Of a DNA stretch of 64,000 bases, positions 36,523 through 44,910 are shown one piece after another (position 1 is the stretch's first letter; every line of letters begins with the position of its first letter). Position numbers and translations under genes: made by a program. Where the stretch lies: the NCBI RefSeq assembly GCF_020884795.1, contig NZ_BBZF01000017.1, positions 263,504-327,503 of the forward strand. The letters are read 5' to 3'. The notes beneath the pieces are model-generated. The model was not told where the DNA came from. It was given only the letters and a program-made list of their open reading frames with translations, and did no database searches. The stretch is from Micromonospora okii (lineage in GTDB: Bacteria; Actinomycetota; Actinomycetes; Mycobacteriales; Micromonosporaceae).

Positions 36523-37779
36523 TCAGCCCAGCTCCGCCAGGGCAGCGAGGAGACGGTCGACGTGCGCGGCGGTGCTCCCCAGGCCGATGCTCGCCCGCAG
36601 GGCGGTCGGCGGCAGGTCCGTCCGCCCGCCGCGCGCCGCCGCCTCGGCGAGCAGGCGCCGGGCCAGCGGGTGGGCGCAGAACAGCCCGTCGCGGACCCCG
36701 ATGTCGTGCCGGGCGGCCAGCTCCGCGGCCACGTCGCCGGAGTCCCGGCCCGGCAGCACGAACGACACGATGCCGACCCGGGGCGCATCCGGACCGAAGG
36801 TGCGCAGCTCCACCACGTGCGGCAGGGCGGCCAGGCCTTCCCGCAGCCGGGTCAGCAGGGCCTGCTCGGTGGCGTGCAGCGCGGCCCGGTCCTCGTCGGC
36901 CAGCGCCGCGCAGACCGCCGCGAGGGCGACCGCGCCGAGCAGGTTGGGGGTGCCCGCCTCGTGCCGGGCCGGCCCGCTGGCCCAGCGCACGTCGTGGGTG
37001 GCCGAGCCGACGTGGCTGGTCGCTCCCCCACCGGCCAGGTACGGCGGGGCCGCGTCCAGCCAGTCGCCGCGCCCGAGCAGAACCCCCGCGCCGAACGGCG
37101 CGTACAGCTTGTGCCCGGAGACGGCCAGGTAGTCCACGTCGAGCGCGGCCACGTCGACCGGGGCGTGCGGGGCGAGCTGCGCGGCGTCCACCGCGATCCG
37201 GGCGGCGTGCCGGCGGGCCACCAGGGCCAGCTCGGCCACCGGCCAGCGCTCCCCGGTGACGTTGCTCGCCCCGGTCACCGCGACCAGCACCGGCGGGTTG
37301 GCGTGGGTGCCCCGGCGCAGCTCGGTGAGCGCGGCGTCGAGCGCCCGGACCGCCCCGGCCGGGCTCTCCGGCACCGGCAGCCGCACCGAGCCGCGCGGCC
37401 AGGGGAGCAGGTTGGCGTGGTGCTCCCCGGCGAACGTCACCACCGTCGTGCCGGGCGGCAGACAGCGGGCCAGCAGGTTCAGGGCGTCGGTGGTGTTGCG
37501 GGTGAACACCACGTGGTCGCCGGGCCGGGCGCCGAAGAAGTCGCCGATCGTCTGCCGGGCCCGCTCGTAGGCGAGGGTGCAGCGCCGCGACAGCGCCCCG
37601 GCGCCGCGGTGCACGCTGGCGTACCAGGGGAGCAGTTCGGTCACCGCGTCGGCCGCGGCCCGCGCACACGGCGCGCTGGCGGCGTAGTCGAGGTTGACCT
37701 GCCCCGGCACGCCGAGCACGTCGAGCGGCCGGGGCGGCGCGGGCAGCGGGGTGATCGGGGGTACGAGGGTGAGGGTCAT
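36523..37779 (-). CDS. Class V aminotransferase / cysteine desulfurase-like enzyme
   Basis: 418 residues, fold-type I PLP enzyme. NLDYAASAPCARAAADAV at the start, TRNTTDALNLLARCLPPG, Asp and Gln in AVDAAQLAPH, PLP lysine K224 in SGHKLYAPFG. C368 in VRDGLFCAHPL aligns with the catalytic Cys of SufS-type desulfurases (RXGXHCA), so persulfide chemistry is plausible. The gene is alone, not in a suf or isc operon. A SAM-IV riboswitch precedes it, tying it to methionine/SAM-linked sulfur metabolism. Exact reaction unknown. Confidence 0.85.
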   Translation of the reverse strand: MTLTLVPPITPLPAPPRPLDVLGVPGQVNLDYAASAPCARAAADAVTELLPWYASVHRGAGALSRRCTLAYERARQTIGDFFGARPGDHVVFTRNTTDALNLLARCLPPGTTVVTFAGEHHANLLPWPRGSVRLPVPESPAGAVRALDAALTELRRGTHANPPVLVAVTGASNVTGERWPVAELALVARRHAARIAVDAAQLAPHAPVDVAALDVDYLAVSGHKLYAPFGAGVLLGRGDWLDAAPPYLAGGGATSHVGSATHDVRWASGPARHEAGTPNLLGAVALAAVCAALADEDRAALHATEQALLTRLREGLAALPHVVELRTFGPDAPRVGIVSFVLPGRDSGDVAAELAARHDIGVRDGLFCAHPLARRLLAEAAARGGRTDLPPTALRASIGLGSTAAHVDRLLAALAELG

Positions 37780-37827
37780 GGCCGACCTCCGGGTCCGGGG
37801 ACCCCGGGGTGACGCCCACCGGGACGG

Positions 37828-37947
37828 GGTCCGCGCTTGCCCAGCGCCGGACGGGGCTGGGCCCGGTCATCACCCGGGGCACCCCACCGCGAACTCGACG
37901 AGGGTTGCCGGCCAGCAAGCCGGGGCTTCGCGCTGGCACTCGTGACC
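37828..37947 (-). ncRNA. SAM-IV riboswitch upstream of the desulfurase-like gene
   Basis: Read on the minus strand: P1 GGTCA (from 37947) with TGACC, then GAGTGCCAGCG, AAGCCCCGGCTTGCTGGCCG, GCAACCCTC, GCGGTGGGGTGCCCCGGGTG, and about 40 nt later the 3' block GGGCAAGCGCGGACC that forms the distal pseudoknot. This order and about 120-nt length match the actinobacterial SAM-IV aptamer as I remember it. About 50 nt remain to ATG 37779, containing ACCCCGGGGT-type pairings that could be the expression platform. Confidence 0.9.
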
Positions 37948-38000
37948 TGACGACAGGATAACGCTGCCCGATGCGGCCGGAGCGACCGGCCGGGGGTGAC

Positions 38001-38006
38001 TACGCT
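38001..38006 (+). promoter_or_regulatory. Leaderless -10 box of the PrsW-like gene
   Basis: TACGCT exactly 6 nt before ATG 38013. Confidence 0.5.
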
Positions 38007-38012
38007 GACGGA

Positions 38013-39536
38013 ATGGCCGACACCCCACCCGGCGGCGCCCCTGCGCCGTCGTGGCACGCGCCCGACGTCCCCGCGCCGGACGGCGGGGCCGCCCCGCGGA
38101 TGCCGCTGCGCCGGCCGGGCTGGCGGCGCATCCTGGTGCTGGCGTTGGCGGTGCTGCTGATCGCCGGCTGCGCGGTCTACATGCTCTTCGTGCTCGGCTC
38201 CAACCTCGGGGCGCAGGCGCTGCTGATCGGCGTGGTCGCCGCGATCCTGCCGGTGCCAGTGCTGGTCACCTGCTTCCTCTGGCTCGACCGGTACGAGCCG
38301 GAGCCGCTGAAGTACCTGATCTTCTGCTTCGCCTGGGGCGCGTTCGTCTCCACGGCCGCCTCGCTGACCGTCAACGGGTTCTTCTCCGACCGGTTCGCCG
38401 ACTGGGGGCTGCCCGACGCGCTGACCGCGGTGCTGGTCGCCCCGTTCATCGAGGAGCTGACCAAGGCGCTCGGCCCGATCCTGCTGCTGATCTTCCGCCG
38501 GCGGGAGTGGTCGGGGATCACCGACGGCCTGGTCTACTGCGGGCTCTCCGCGGTCGGCTTCGCGATGGTGGAGAACATCCTCTACCTGGGCGGCTACGGC
38601 TACGCCTCCGGCGTCGACGAGTACGGCCCGGCGACCGGGGCGCAGCAGGTCTTCGCCATCTTCATCGTGCGGATCCTGCTCTTCGGCTTCGCCCACCCGC
38701 TGTTCACCTCGATGACCGGGGTGGGGCTCGGCATCGCCGCCCGGACCGCCGACCGCCGGGTGCGCTTCCTCGCCCCGGTCGCCGGCCTGCTGCTGGCGAT
38801 GATGCTGCACGGCACCTGGAACCTGCTGCCCTCGCTGGCCCAGGCCACCGGGGAGGCCATGATCGCCCTCTACGGCTATCTCGGGGTGATGGTGCCGATC
38901 TTCTTCGCGATGGTCGGGCTCGCGGTCTGGTTGCGCGGCTGGGAGGGGCGGCTGACCGAGCGCACCCTGCCCGACTACGTGCGCGCGGGGTGGCTGACCC
39001 CGCCCGAGGTGGCGGCGCTGGGCAGCCTGGGCCGGCGGCACGCCGCCCGGACCTGGGCCCGCCGGGTGGCCGGCGACGGGGGGCTGCGGGCGATGCGGGG
39101 CTACCAGTTCTCCGCCACCCGGCTGGCGCTGCTGCGCGACGGGATGCGCCGGGGGCTGGACCGCCGACCGGCCGACCGGGAGCGGACCGCCCGGGAGGAA
39201 CGGGAACTGCTCGACGCGATCGTCGCGTACCGGTCGTTCTTCGCCGGGCGCGACCCGCAGGCCCCGGCCGGGCACTGGGACGGCCACCGCTACCACCTGC
39301 GGTTCCCCGACGGCTCGCACCGGGCGGTCGACGCCCCGGACGAGCCGGTGGTGCCGATCCCGGTGGTCCTCGCCCCGCCGTCCCCGGCCGGCTACGGCCC
39401 CCCGGCCGGTTACGGCCCGGCCGGTTACGGTCCGGGCGGCTACGGTCCCCCCGGCGGTCACACTCCGGGCGGCTACGGTCCGCCCGGCTGGCCCGGCCAC
39501 CACCCGGCCGCCCCCTGGCCCCCGCGCGCCGGGTGA
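38013..39536 (+). CDS. PrsW family intramembrane metalloprotease
   Basis: 507 residues. About eight helices (40-300). PrsW/CPBP-type motifs are visible: APFIEELTKALGP (EEXXK-like), MVENILYLGG, FGFAHPLFTSMTG and MMLHGTWN, giving conserved Glu and His metal ligands. A soluble region follows and then a GYGPPAGYGPAGYGPGGYGP-type repeat tail. PrsW cleaves anti-sigma factors in Bacillus; the target here is unknown. The start is chosen from the -10 spacing. The 3' end of the gene participates in a 75-bp duplication. Confidence 0.88.
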   Translation: MADTPPGGAPAPSWHAPDVPAPDGGAAPRMPLRRPGWRRILVLALAVLLIAGCAVYMLFVLGSNLGAQALLIGVVAAILPVPVLVTCFLWLDRYEPEPLKYLIFCFAWGAFVSTAASLTVNGFFSDRFADWGLPDALTAVLVAPFIEELTKALGPILLLIFRRREWSGITDGLVYCGLSAVGFAMVENILYLGGYGYASGVDEYGPATGAQQVFAIFIVRILLFGFAHPLFTSMTGVGLGIAARTADRRVRFLAPVAGLLLAMMLHGTWNLLPSLAQATGEAMIALYGYLGVMVPIFFAMVGLAVWLRGWEGRLTERTLPDYVRAGWLTPPEVAALGSLGRRHAARTWARRVAGDGGLRAMRGYQFSATRLALLRDGMRRGLDRRPADRERTAREERELLDAIVAYRSFFAGRDPQAPAGHWDGHRYHLRFPDGSHRAVDAPDEPVVPIPVVLAPPSPAGYGPPAGYGPAGYGPGGYGPPGGHTPGGYGPPGWPGHHPAAPWPPRAG

Positions 39537-39665
39537 CCCTGGCCTCCCGCGCGTCGGGCGGCGTTGGCCTTCCGTGCGTCGGCCGCCCCCTGGCCCCCGC
39601 GCGCCGGGCGGCGTTGGCCTCCCGCGCGTCGGGTGTCGCCGGCTTCCCGCGCGTCGGGCGACGGT
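39505..39665. repeat. 75-bp duplication/25-bp repeats straddling the prsW-like stop codon
   Basis: The block CGGCCGCCCCCTGGCCCCCG at 39505 recurs at 39580. Internally, units with CCCGCGCGTCGGGCGGCG repeat about every 25 bp. The first copy contains the gene's TGA; in the second the same position reads CGG. Confidence 0.8.
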
Positions 39666-39680
39666 GGGGCCGGGGTCAGC

Positions 39681-39848
39681 TCAGGCGACCAGGCCGGTGA
39701 GGAAGTCGCCGATGCCCTGGGCCATCGCCATCAGACCCGCCCCGATCGCCCTGCACATCCGCGCCGCGCTGTCCGGCCGGAACGCCACGAAGTAGATCAG
39801 GAACGCGACGCTTCCCCAGAGCAGCACCTTCTTGACGAATACCGGCAC
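39681..39848 (-). CDS. Small single-pass membrane protein
   Basis: 55 residues: VPVFVKKVLLWGSVAFLIYF (helix about 4-22), FRPDSAARMCRAIG, then a second hydrophobic stretch GLMAMAQGIGDFLTGLVA. GTG 39848 has GGGGAGGG just upstream, which defines the start; the longer upstream frame is rejected. Function unknown. The gap beyond it (39849-40072) shows no gene. Confidence 0.65.
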   Translation of the reverse strand: MPVFVKKVLLWGSVAFLIYFVAFRPDSAARMCRAIGAGLMAMAQGIGDFLTGLVA

Positions 39849-40072
39849 GATCCCTCCCCAGGGCGCTGGACGTGCCTGGCTTCCCGCCGCCGACAGCCGC
39901 AAACGGCACGCCGCCGACCGGGACGGTGGCCACGCAGGCCGGGACGCGGCCCAGGGGAGAGGCGTTGATCCCCTGGTCAGAGGGTCAGCCGGCCGATCTG
40001 CGCGATCCTCCAACCCACGCCAGGCTTCAGCGGCTGGGCCTGCGGTTCCGGCCGACATGACCTGCGGCCAAC

Positions 40073-40128
40073 TGTTAAGAGGGGGCCCCTGCTCTACCGA
40101 AAGCGTTAACAGGGGGCCCTTCCTTACA
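40073..40128. repeat. 3'-end palindrome family, copy C
   Basis: Arms GGGGGCCCCTG and CAGGGGGCCCTTCC around CTCTACCGAAAGCGTTAA; flanks TGTTAAGA and CCTTACA. It overlaps the stop codon of the GroES-like gene (40124-40126). Confidence 0.9.
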
Positions 40129-40471
40129 AGTAGAGGCCCGTGGAGCCCGTGCTCTCCGTCTCGACGCGCTCGGCGGCGACGGCGTGCACGTCCCGCTCGC
40201 GCAGCAGGACGTACCCCCGGCCGTGCAGCTCGACCTCGGAGCGGTCGTCGGGGTCGAAGAGGACCCGGTCGCCGGAGACGATCGAGCGGACGTGCGGACC
40301 CACCCCCACGGCGGTCGCCCAGGCCAGGCGCTTGCCGACGGCGGCGGTCGCCGGGATCACGATGCCGGCGGTGGAGCGGCGCTCACCCTCGCTCCCCTCC
40401 GTCTTGACCAGCACACGGTCGTGCAGCAGGCGGATCGGCAGGCCGGCGTCGAGATTCTGGTCGGCGGTCAC
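40124..40471 (-). CDS. GroES-like co-chaperonin (solitary)
   Basis: 115 residues. GroES fold: IRLLHDRVLVKTEG at the N-terminus, a mobile-loop region ERRSTAGIVIPATAA, roof-like VGVGPHVRSIVSGDRVLFDP and YVLLRERDVHAV at the C-terminus. Compared with canonical GroES it has longer ends and a diverged loop, and it is not next to a groEL. GTG 40471 lies 6 nt after TACCGT on its strand (leaderless); no CIRCE is visible. It may serve the CIRCE-controlled GroEL, or a specialised chaperonin. Confidence 0.85.
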   Translation of the reverse strand: MTADQNLDAGLPIRLLHDRVLVKTEGSEGERRSTAGIVIPATAAVGKRLAWATAVGVGPHVRSIVSGDRVLFDPDDRSEVELHGRGYVLLRERDVHAVAAERVETESTGSTGLYL

Positions 40472-40477
40472 GACGGA

Positions 40478-40483
40478 ACGGTA
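40478..40483 (-). promoter_or_regulatory. Leaderless -10 box of the GroES-like gene
   Basis: TACCGT on the minus strand, 6 nt before GTG 40471. Confidence 0.5.
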
Positions 40484-40611
40484 CCGCGTCCGCCCGTGGT
40501 CGTCCCTCGGTGGTTACACGGTCGCGGGCCGGGGCAATGTGTGGCGGGTCCGCCCTAGGGTGGGGACGACGGACTTGTCCTGTCTGCCCTGCTCGGGGCG
40601 GGCGGGCCCTG

Positions 40612-41931
40612 ATGCGGGAGGTGCGCTTGAGCCGTTTCGAGCGGGTACGCGGCCGGCTCCGCCGCGCGTACGAGGCGGGACGTGAGTCGGTGCGGCGCGG
40701 CCGTGCCGGCGCGGCCGGGGTCGACCCGCCGGAGGGGGCGGGGGTGGCCACGCCGAGTTCGCCGGGGCCGGCGGCGTCGCCGTCGGCGACGGTGGTCGGC
40801 GCCGAGCAGCCCGCCGCGCTGCACAACTCCACCGCCAGCCGCGACGACGCCGACGTGCCGCACGCGCTGCGGATCGGCGCCGCCTGGTCGTGGCGCCTCA
40901 TCGTCATCGGCGTCGTGGCCTGGGCGCTGCTGAAGATCGTCGCCACCATCAGCATCGTGGTCATTCCGCTGGCCGTCGCGCTGCTGCTCTCGGCGCTGCT
41001 CGCGCCGGCCGTCGGCTGGCTGCTGCGGGCGCGCTTCCCCCGTTCGCTGGCCACGGCGGTGGTGCTGGTCGGCGGCCTGGCCGCCGTCATCGGCACGCTC
41101 ACGCTCGTGGTGAACGAGTTCATCCAGGGCGTGCCGGAGCTGAGCAAGAAGTCGTCGGAGGGCGTGCGACAGATTCAGGACTGGCTGAAGACCGGGCCGC
41201 TGCACCTCTCCGACAGCCAGCTCAACCGGTACATCGACGAGGCGCAGGCCTGGATCAACAACAACACCGAGCGGTTCACCAGCGGGGCCGTCTCCACCGC
41301 GGCCACCCTCGCCGAGGTGCTGACCGGCACCGTGCTGGTCCTGTTCGCCACGTTCTTCTTCCTGCGCGACGGCAGCCGGATCTGGCGTTTCCTCGTCCGG
41401 CTGCTGCCGGTGGCCGCCCGGTGGAAGGTCGACGACGCCGGCCGGGCGTCGTGGGAGACGCTGGTGGCCTACGTCCGGGCCACGGTGCTGGTCGCGTTCA
41501 TCGACGCCGTCGGCATCGGCATCTTCCTGGTCGTCTTCGACATCCCGTTCGCGTTTCCGCTGGCCGCGCTGGTCTTCCTGGGGGCGTTCATCCCGATCGT
41601 CGGCGCGACGCTCTCCGGCGGCGTGGCGGTGCTGGTCGCGCTGGTCGACAGCGGCCCGGTGACCGCGCTGATCATCCTCGGTGTGGTGATCGGCGTGCAG
41701 CAGGTCGAGGGGCACGTCCTCCAGCCGTTGATCATGGGCCGCGCGGTGGCCCTCCATCCGCTCGGGGTGATCATCGGTCTCGCGGCGGGCGTGGTGCTCG
41801 CCGGGATCACCGGCGCGCTGGTCTCGGTGCCGCTGATCGCGGTGCTCAACACGGCCGTGCGCCGGCTCGCCGCGCGTACCGTGCCGGACACCCCGCCGGA
41901 CGCCGTGGTCGTCGCCTCGCGGACCCCCTGA
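40612..41931 (+). CDS. AI-2E family transporter (TqsA/PerM-like)
   Basis: 439 residues. A charged cytosolic N-terminus (about 85 residues) is followed by eight helices: LIVIGVVAWALLKIVATISI, IPLAVALLLSALLAPAVGWL, AVVLVGGLAAVIGTLTLVV, a soluble segment with NRYIDEAQAWINNNTERFTS, then LVLFATFFFLRDG, ALVFLGAFIPIVGATLSGG, GVQQVEGHVLQPLIMG and LAAGVVLAGITGALVSVPL. Family members export diverse small molecules or antiport Na+/H+; an AI-2 role should not be assumed. Start uncertain: ATG 40612 or TTG 40627 behind GGGAGG. Confidence 0.88.
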   Translation: MREVRLSRFERVRGRLRRAYEAGRESVRRGRAGAAGVDPPEGAGVATPSSPGPAASPSATVVGAEQPAALHNSTASRDDADVPHALRIGAAWSWRLIVIGVVAWALLKIVATISIVVIPLAVALLLSALLAPAVGWLLRARFPRSLATAVVLVGGLAAVIGTLTLVVNEFIQGVPELSKKSSEGVRQIQDWLKTGPLHLSDSQLNRYIDEAQAWINNNTERFTSGAVSTAATLAEVLTGTVLVLFATFFFLRDGSRIWRFLVRLLPVAARWKVDDAGRASWETLVAYVRATVLVAFIDAVGIGIFLVVFDIPFAFPLAALVFLGAFIPIVGATLSGGVAVLVALVDSGPVTALIILGVVIGVQQVEGHVLQPLIMGRAVALHPLGVIIGLAAGVVLAGITGALVSVPLIAVLNTAVRRLAARTVPDTPPDAVVVASRTP

Positions 41932-41998
41932 CCGCCCCGGCCGAGCCGGCGGGCCGACTCCCGCCGAGCCGTCCGGGTCCGCGCCCGCCCAACCGTCC

Positions 41999-42031
41999 GG
42001 GCCCGCTCCCGCCACTCGCGGGGGCGGGCCC
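41999..42031. terminator. Bidirectional terminator hairpin
   Basis: 14-bp stem with one G-U pair (41999-42012 with 42018-42031), loop CACTC, between two convergent stops. Confidence 0.88.
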
Positions 42032-42039
42032 GTCCGCGC

Positions 42040-44214
42040 TCAGGACTTCCCGAGCCGCTCCAGGGCGCCCCGGGCCACCTCGGGCCGGGTCGTGTACCAG
42101 AACGGGGGCAGCGAGCGGCGCAGGAACGGGCCGTACCCGCGCGCGGTCTCCAACCGGGAGTCGAGCACCGCGACCACGCCCCGGTCCCCGTTGGCCCGGA
42201 TCAGCCGGCCCACCCCCTGCGCCAGCCGGACGGCGGCGATCGGCACGCTGACCGCCGCGAAGCCGGAGCCGCCGCCCGCGTCCACGGCGGCGGCGCGGGC
42301 CGCCGCGAGCGGCTCGTCCGGGCGGGGGAACGGCAGCCGGTCGATCACCACGAGCTGGCAGGAGTCGCCCGGAACGTCCACCCCCTGCCACAGCGACATC
42401 ACGCCGAACAGGCAGCTCGACCGCTCCTCGCGGAACCTGCGGACCAGCAGCGGCAGCGACTCCTCGCCCTGGAGCAGCACCGGCAGGTCGGTCCGCGCGC
42501 GCAGCAGCTCCGCCGCCTGCTGGGCGGCCCGCCGGGACGAGAAGAGCCCGAGGGTACGCCCCCCGAGCGCCCCGACCAGCGCCAGCAGCTCCTCGCCGGC
42601 GGCCTCGGGCAGGCCGGAGACGCTGGGGCGGGGCAGGTGCGCGGCGACGTACAGGATGCCCTGGCGGGCGTAGTCGAACGGGGAGCCGACGTCGAGCGAC
42701 CGCCAGCCCGGCCCCTCGGTGGCCGGGACGGTCCCCGTGCCGGCCCGGCTGCCCGGCGCGGCGGCGACCGGCGCGACGCCTCCCGGGGCGTCCCCACGGG
42801 CCGTGGCGGCGGCCAACGCGGCGGCGGCCGGGGACGGCGGGGCGGGCGGCGGCGCGTCCAGCCCCAGCGCCCGGGCCACCGTGTCGAACCGGCCGCCCAG
42901 CGCCAGGGTCGCCGACGTGGCCACGACGGTGCGCTCGTCGTACAGGTGGGTGGCGAGGGTGCCGGCGACCGACAGCGGGGCCACCACCAGCGCCCGGCGG
43001 CTGCCGTTGTCGGGCTTCTCCACCCAGGCCACGTCGTGGTCGGCCTCCTCCAGCAGCCGCTGGGCGGTGGCGGACAGCTCGTCCAGCACCGCCTTGGCCT
43101 GCTGCTTGCGGACCGGGTCCGGGTCGTCGGACTTCACGTCGCCGATCGCGTCCAGGGCGGCGCGGGTGGCCGAGTCGAGCAGCGTGCACGCCTCGCGCAG
43201 CGGGCCGGGCAGCCCGGCGGTGAGCCGGCCCCCCGGCACCTCGCCCAGCCCCACGGCGAGGGCGTCGCCGGCCTCGGTGAGCCGCTCGGCGACCTCCGGG
43301 CGCAGCAGCGGCCGGGCCCGCCGGGCGGAGCGGTCGATCAGCTCGGGCACCAGCTCGGCCTGGGCGGCGGAGGAGACCCGGTCGGCCAGCTCGTGCGCCT
43401 CGTCGACGATGAGCAGCTTGTGCGGCGGCACGATGTGCCGCCCGGCGAGCATGTCCACCGCGAGCAGGCTGTGGTTGGTGACCACCACGTCGGCCTCCCG
43501 GGCCCGCGCCCGGGACGCCTCGGCGAAGCACTCCGCCCCGAACGGGCAGCGGGACGCCCCCACGCACTCGCGGGCCGGCATGGAGACCAGCCGCCACGCC
43601 TGGTCGTCGACGCCCGGGTCCAGCTCGTCGCGGTCGCCGGTCTCGGTCTCCATCGCCCAGTCGCGCAGCCGTTGGACCTGCTTGCCGATCCGGCCGGCCT
43701 CGCCGAGCCACCTCCCGCCCCCGCCCCCGCCCCCGCCCCCGGGGCGGGGCTCGACGGCGTCGAAGAGGGTGTCCGTCGGCTCCTCATCGGTCGAGTTGTC
43801 CAGCCGGGCCAGGCAGAGGTAGTGGTGCCGCCCCTTGAGCACGGCGAACGTGGGCCGGCGGCCGAGCAGCGGCTCGACCGCGTCGGCGAGCCGGGGCAGG
43901 TCGTGGTCGACGAGCTGGGACTGCAGGGCCAGGGTGGCGGTGGAGACCACCACCGGCCCGTCCACGGTCAGCGCCGGGGTCAGGTACGCCAGCGACTTCC
44001 CGGTGCCCGTGCCGGCCTGCACCAGCAGGTGCTCGCGGGCGGCGACGCACTCCTCGATCGCGGTGGCCATCTCCTGCTGCCCGGGGCGGGCCGCGCCGCC
44101 GGGCACCGCACCGACCGCGGCGGCCAGCAGCTCCCCCGCGCTCGCCCGCTTTCCGCGCCGCCGGGGGGCGCTGCGGGGGAGGGCGGAACCGGGGGCGGTG
44201 CGCGGCAGGGTCAC
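42040..44214 (-). CDS. DinG-like ATP-dependent DNA helicase (XPD family)
   Basis: 724 residues. SF2 helicase: Walker A VQAGTGTGKSLAYL, motif Ia region TATLALQSQL, DEAH box LLIVDEAHELADR, motif III VVATSATLALGG, motif VI VRLAQGVGRLIRANGD. The cysteines in CLARLDN and CVGASRCPFGAECF fit an Fe-S cluster domain. A run of nine glycines between them is encoded by a CCCCCG microsatellite. The expected role is R-loop or damaged-DNA unwinding. GTG 44214 is preceded by TACCGT with a 6-nt gap; the frame is open 27 codons further. Confidence 0.88.
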   Translation of the reverse strand: MTLPRTAPGSALPRSAPRRRGKRASAGELLAAAVGAVPGGAARPGQQEMATAIEECVAAREHLLVQAGTGTGKSLAYLTPALTVDGPVVVSTATLALQSQLVDHDLPRLADAVEPLLGRRPTFAVLKGRHHYLCLARLDNSTDEEPTDTLFDAVEPRPGGGGGGGGGRWLGEAGRIGKQVQRLRDWAMETETGDRDELDPGVDDQAWRLVSMPARECVGASRCPFGAECFAEASRARAREADVVVTNHSLLAVDMLAGRHIVPPHKLLIVDEAHELADRVSSAAQAELVPELIDRSARRARPLLRPEVAERLTEAGDALAVGLGEVPGGRLTAGLPGPLREACTLLDSATRAALDAIGDVKSDDPDPVRKQQAKAVLDELSATAQRLLEEADHDVAWVEKPDNGSRRALVVAPLSVAGTLATHLYDERTVVATSATLALGGRFDTVARALGLDAPPPAPPSPAAAALAAATARGDAPGGVAPVAAAPGSRAGTGTVPATEGPGWRSLDVGSPFDYARQGILYVAAHLPRPSVSGLPEAAGEELLALVGALGGRTLGLFSSRRAAQQAAELLRARTDLPVLLQGEESLPLLVRRFREERSSCLFGVMSLWQGVDVPGDSCQLVVIDRLPFPRPDEPLAAARAAAVDAGGGSGFAAVSVPIAAVRLAQGVGRLIRANGDRGVVAVLDSRLETARGYGPFLRRSLPPFWYTTRPEVARGALERLGKS
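43706..43741. repeat. CCCCCG hexanucleotide microsatellite inside the DinG-like gene
   Basis: Four to five CCCCCG units in tandem encode the polyglycine run. The unit of 6 keeps frame, so slippage would only change Gly number. Confidence 0.85.
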
Positions 44215-44220
44215 CGTGCG

Positions 44221-44226
44221 ACGGTA
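44221..44226 (-). promoter_or_regulatory. Leaderless -10 box of the DinG-like gene
   Basis: TACCGT on the minus strand, 6 nt before GTG 44214. Confidence 0.5.
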
Positions 44227-44339
44227 CCCGCCGCCACCGACGCGCCGGCCGCCCCCGGCCCCGCGTGGCGGGGTCACGGTACGGAATCCCGGCACCCCGC
44301 CCCGTTACTTCCGTCGCGCGACGGATGGGTGGTATCGAC

Positions 44340-44345
44340 TAGGGT
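44340..44345 (+). promoter_or_regulatory. Leaderless -10 box of the DUF402 gene
   Basis: TAGGGT, 7 nt before ATG 44353. Confidence 0.5.
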
Positions 44346-44352
44346 GCGACTC

Positions 44353-44859
44353 ATGCCGAGCGACGTGGTCCGCGTGATCTACCGCAAGTACGACGGCAGC
44401 GCCCACCGCGACTACCCGGCCCTCCGGCTGGCCGAGGACGACCTCGGCGTCTGGCTCGGCGTGCGCGAGGGCACCGAGTCGGTCTACCACGGCCGGCCCT
44501 CGGTCGAGCAGATCCCGTTCGTGCTGCTGGTGCCCCGTCACGCCTGGTGGACGGGGATGTTCAACCCGCCCCCGCGCACCAGCGAGGTCTACTGCGACAT
44601 CACCACGCCGGCCCGCTGGGAGGGCGGGGACACCGTCCACCTGTTCGACCTCGACCTCGACGTGGTGCGACGCCGGGGCACCGGGCTGGTCGAGCTGCGC
44701 GACGAGGACGAGTTCGCCGAGCACCGGGAGCGCTTCGGCTACCCGGACGACCTGGTGGCCGAGGCCGAGGCCGCGTCCCGCTGGCTGCTGGGAGCGCTCG
44801 GCGACGGCAGCGAGCCGTTCGCCACGTCGTACCGGAAGTGGCTGGCCCTGGTGGTCTGA
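44353..44859 (+). CDS. DUF402 family protein (FomD-like nucleotide hydrolase fold)
   Basis: 168 residues. The DUF402 barrel is recognisable from RKYDGSAHRDYPALRLAEDD, IPFVLLVPRHAWWTGMFNPP, SEVYCDITTPARWEGGDTVH and LFDLDLDVVRRRG, followed by a helical end. Characterised relatives include FomD, a nucleoside phosphate hydrolase, and ribonuclease-type members; the substrate here is unknown. ATG 44353 is supported by a -10 box 7 nt upstream. Confidence 0.85.
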   Translation: MPSDVVRVIYRKYDGSAHRDYPALRLAEDDLGVWLGVREGTESVYHGRPSVEQIPFVLLVPRHAWWTGMFNPPPRTSEVYCDITTPARWEGGDTVHLFDLDLDVVRRRGTGLVELRDEDEFAEHRERFGYPDDLVAEAEAASRWLLGALGDGSEPFATSYRKWLALVV

Positions 44860-44861
44860 CC

Positions 44862-44882
44862 CCCGCCCGCTCGACGGGCGGG
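44862..44882 (+). terminator. Short terminator hairpin
   Basis: CCCGCCCG-CTCGA-CGGGCGGG, 8-bp perfect stem, directly after the DUF402 stop. Confidence 0.7.
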
Positions 44883-44910
44883 AGCGGGGGACGTGGGTGA
44901 TGATCGTCTC

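Noticed and set aside
33748..37812. Open frame of about 1,350 codons on the plus strand
   Set aside because: It crosses three real genes in antisense or alternative frames, with low-complexity composition and no motif.
40612..41931. Quorum-sensing AI-2 exporter assignment
   Set aside because: The family name is historical; no luxS or lsr genes are nearby and the fold alone does not fix the substrate.
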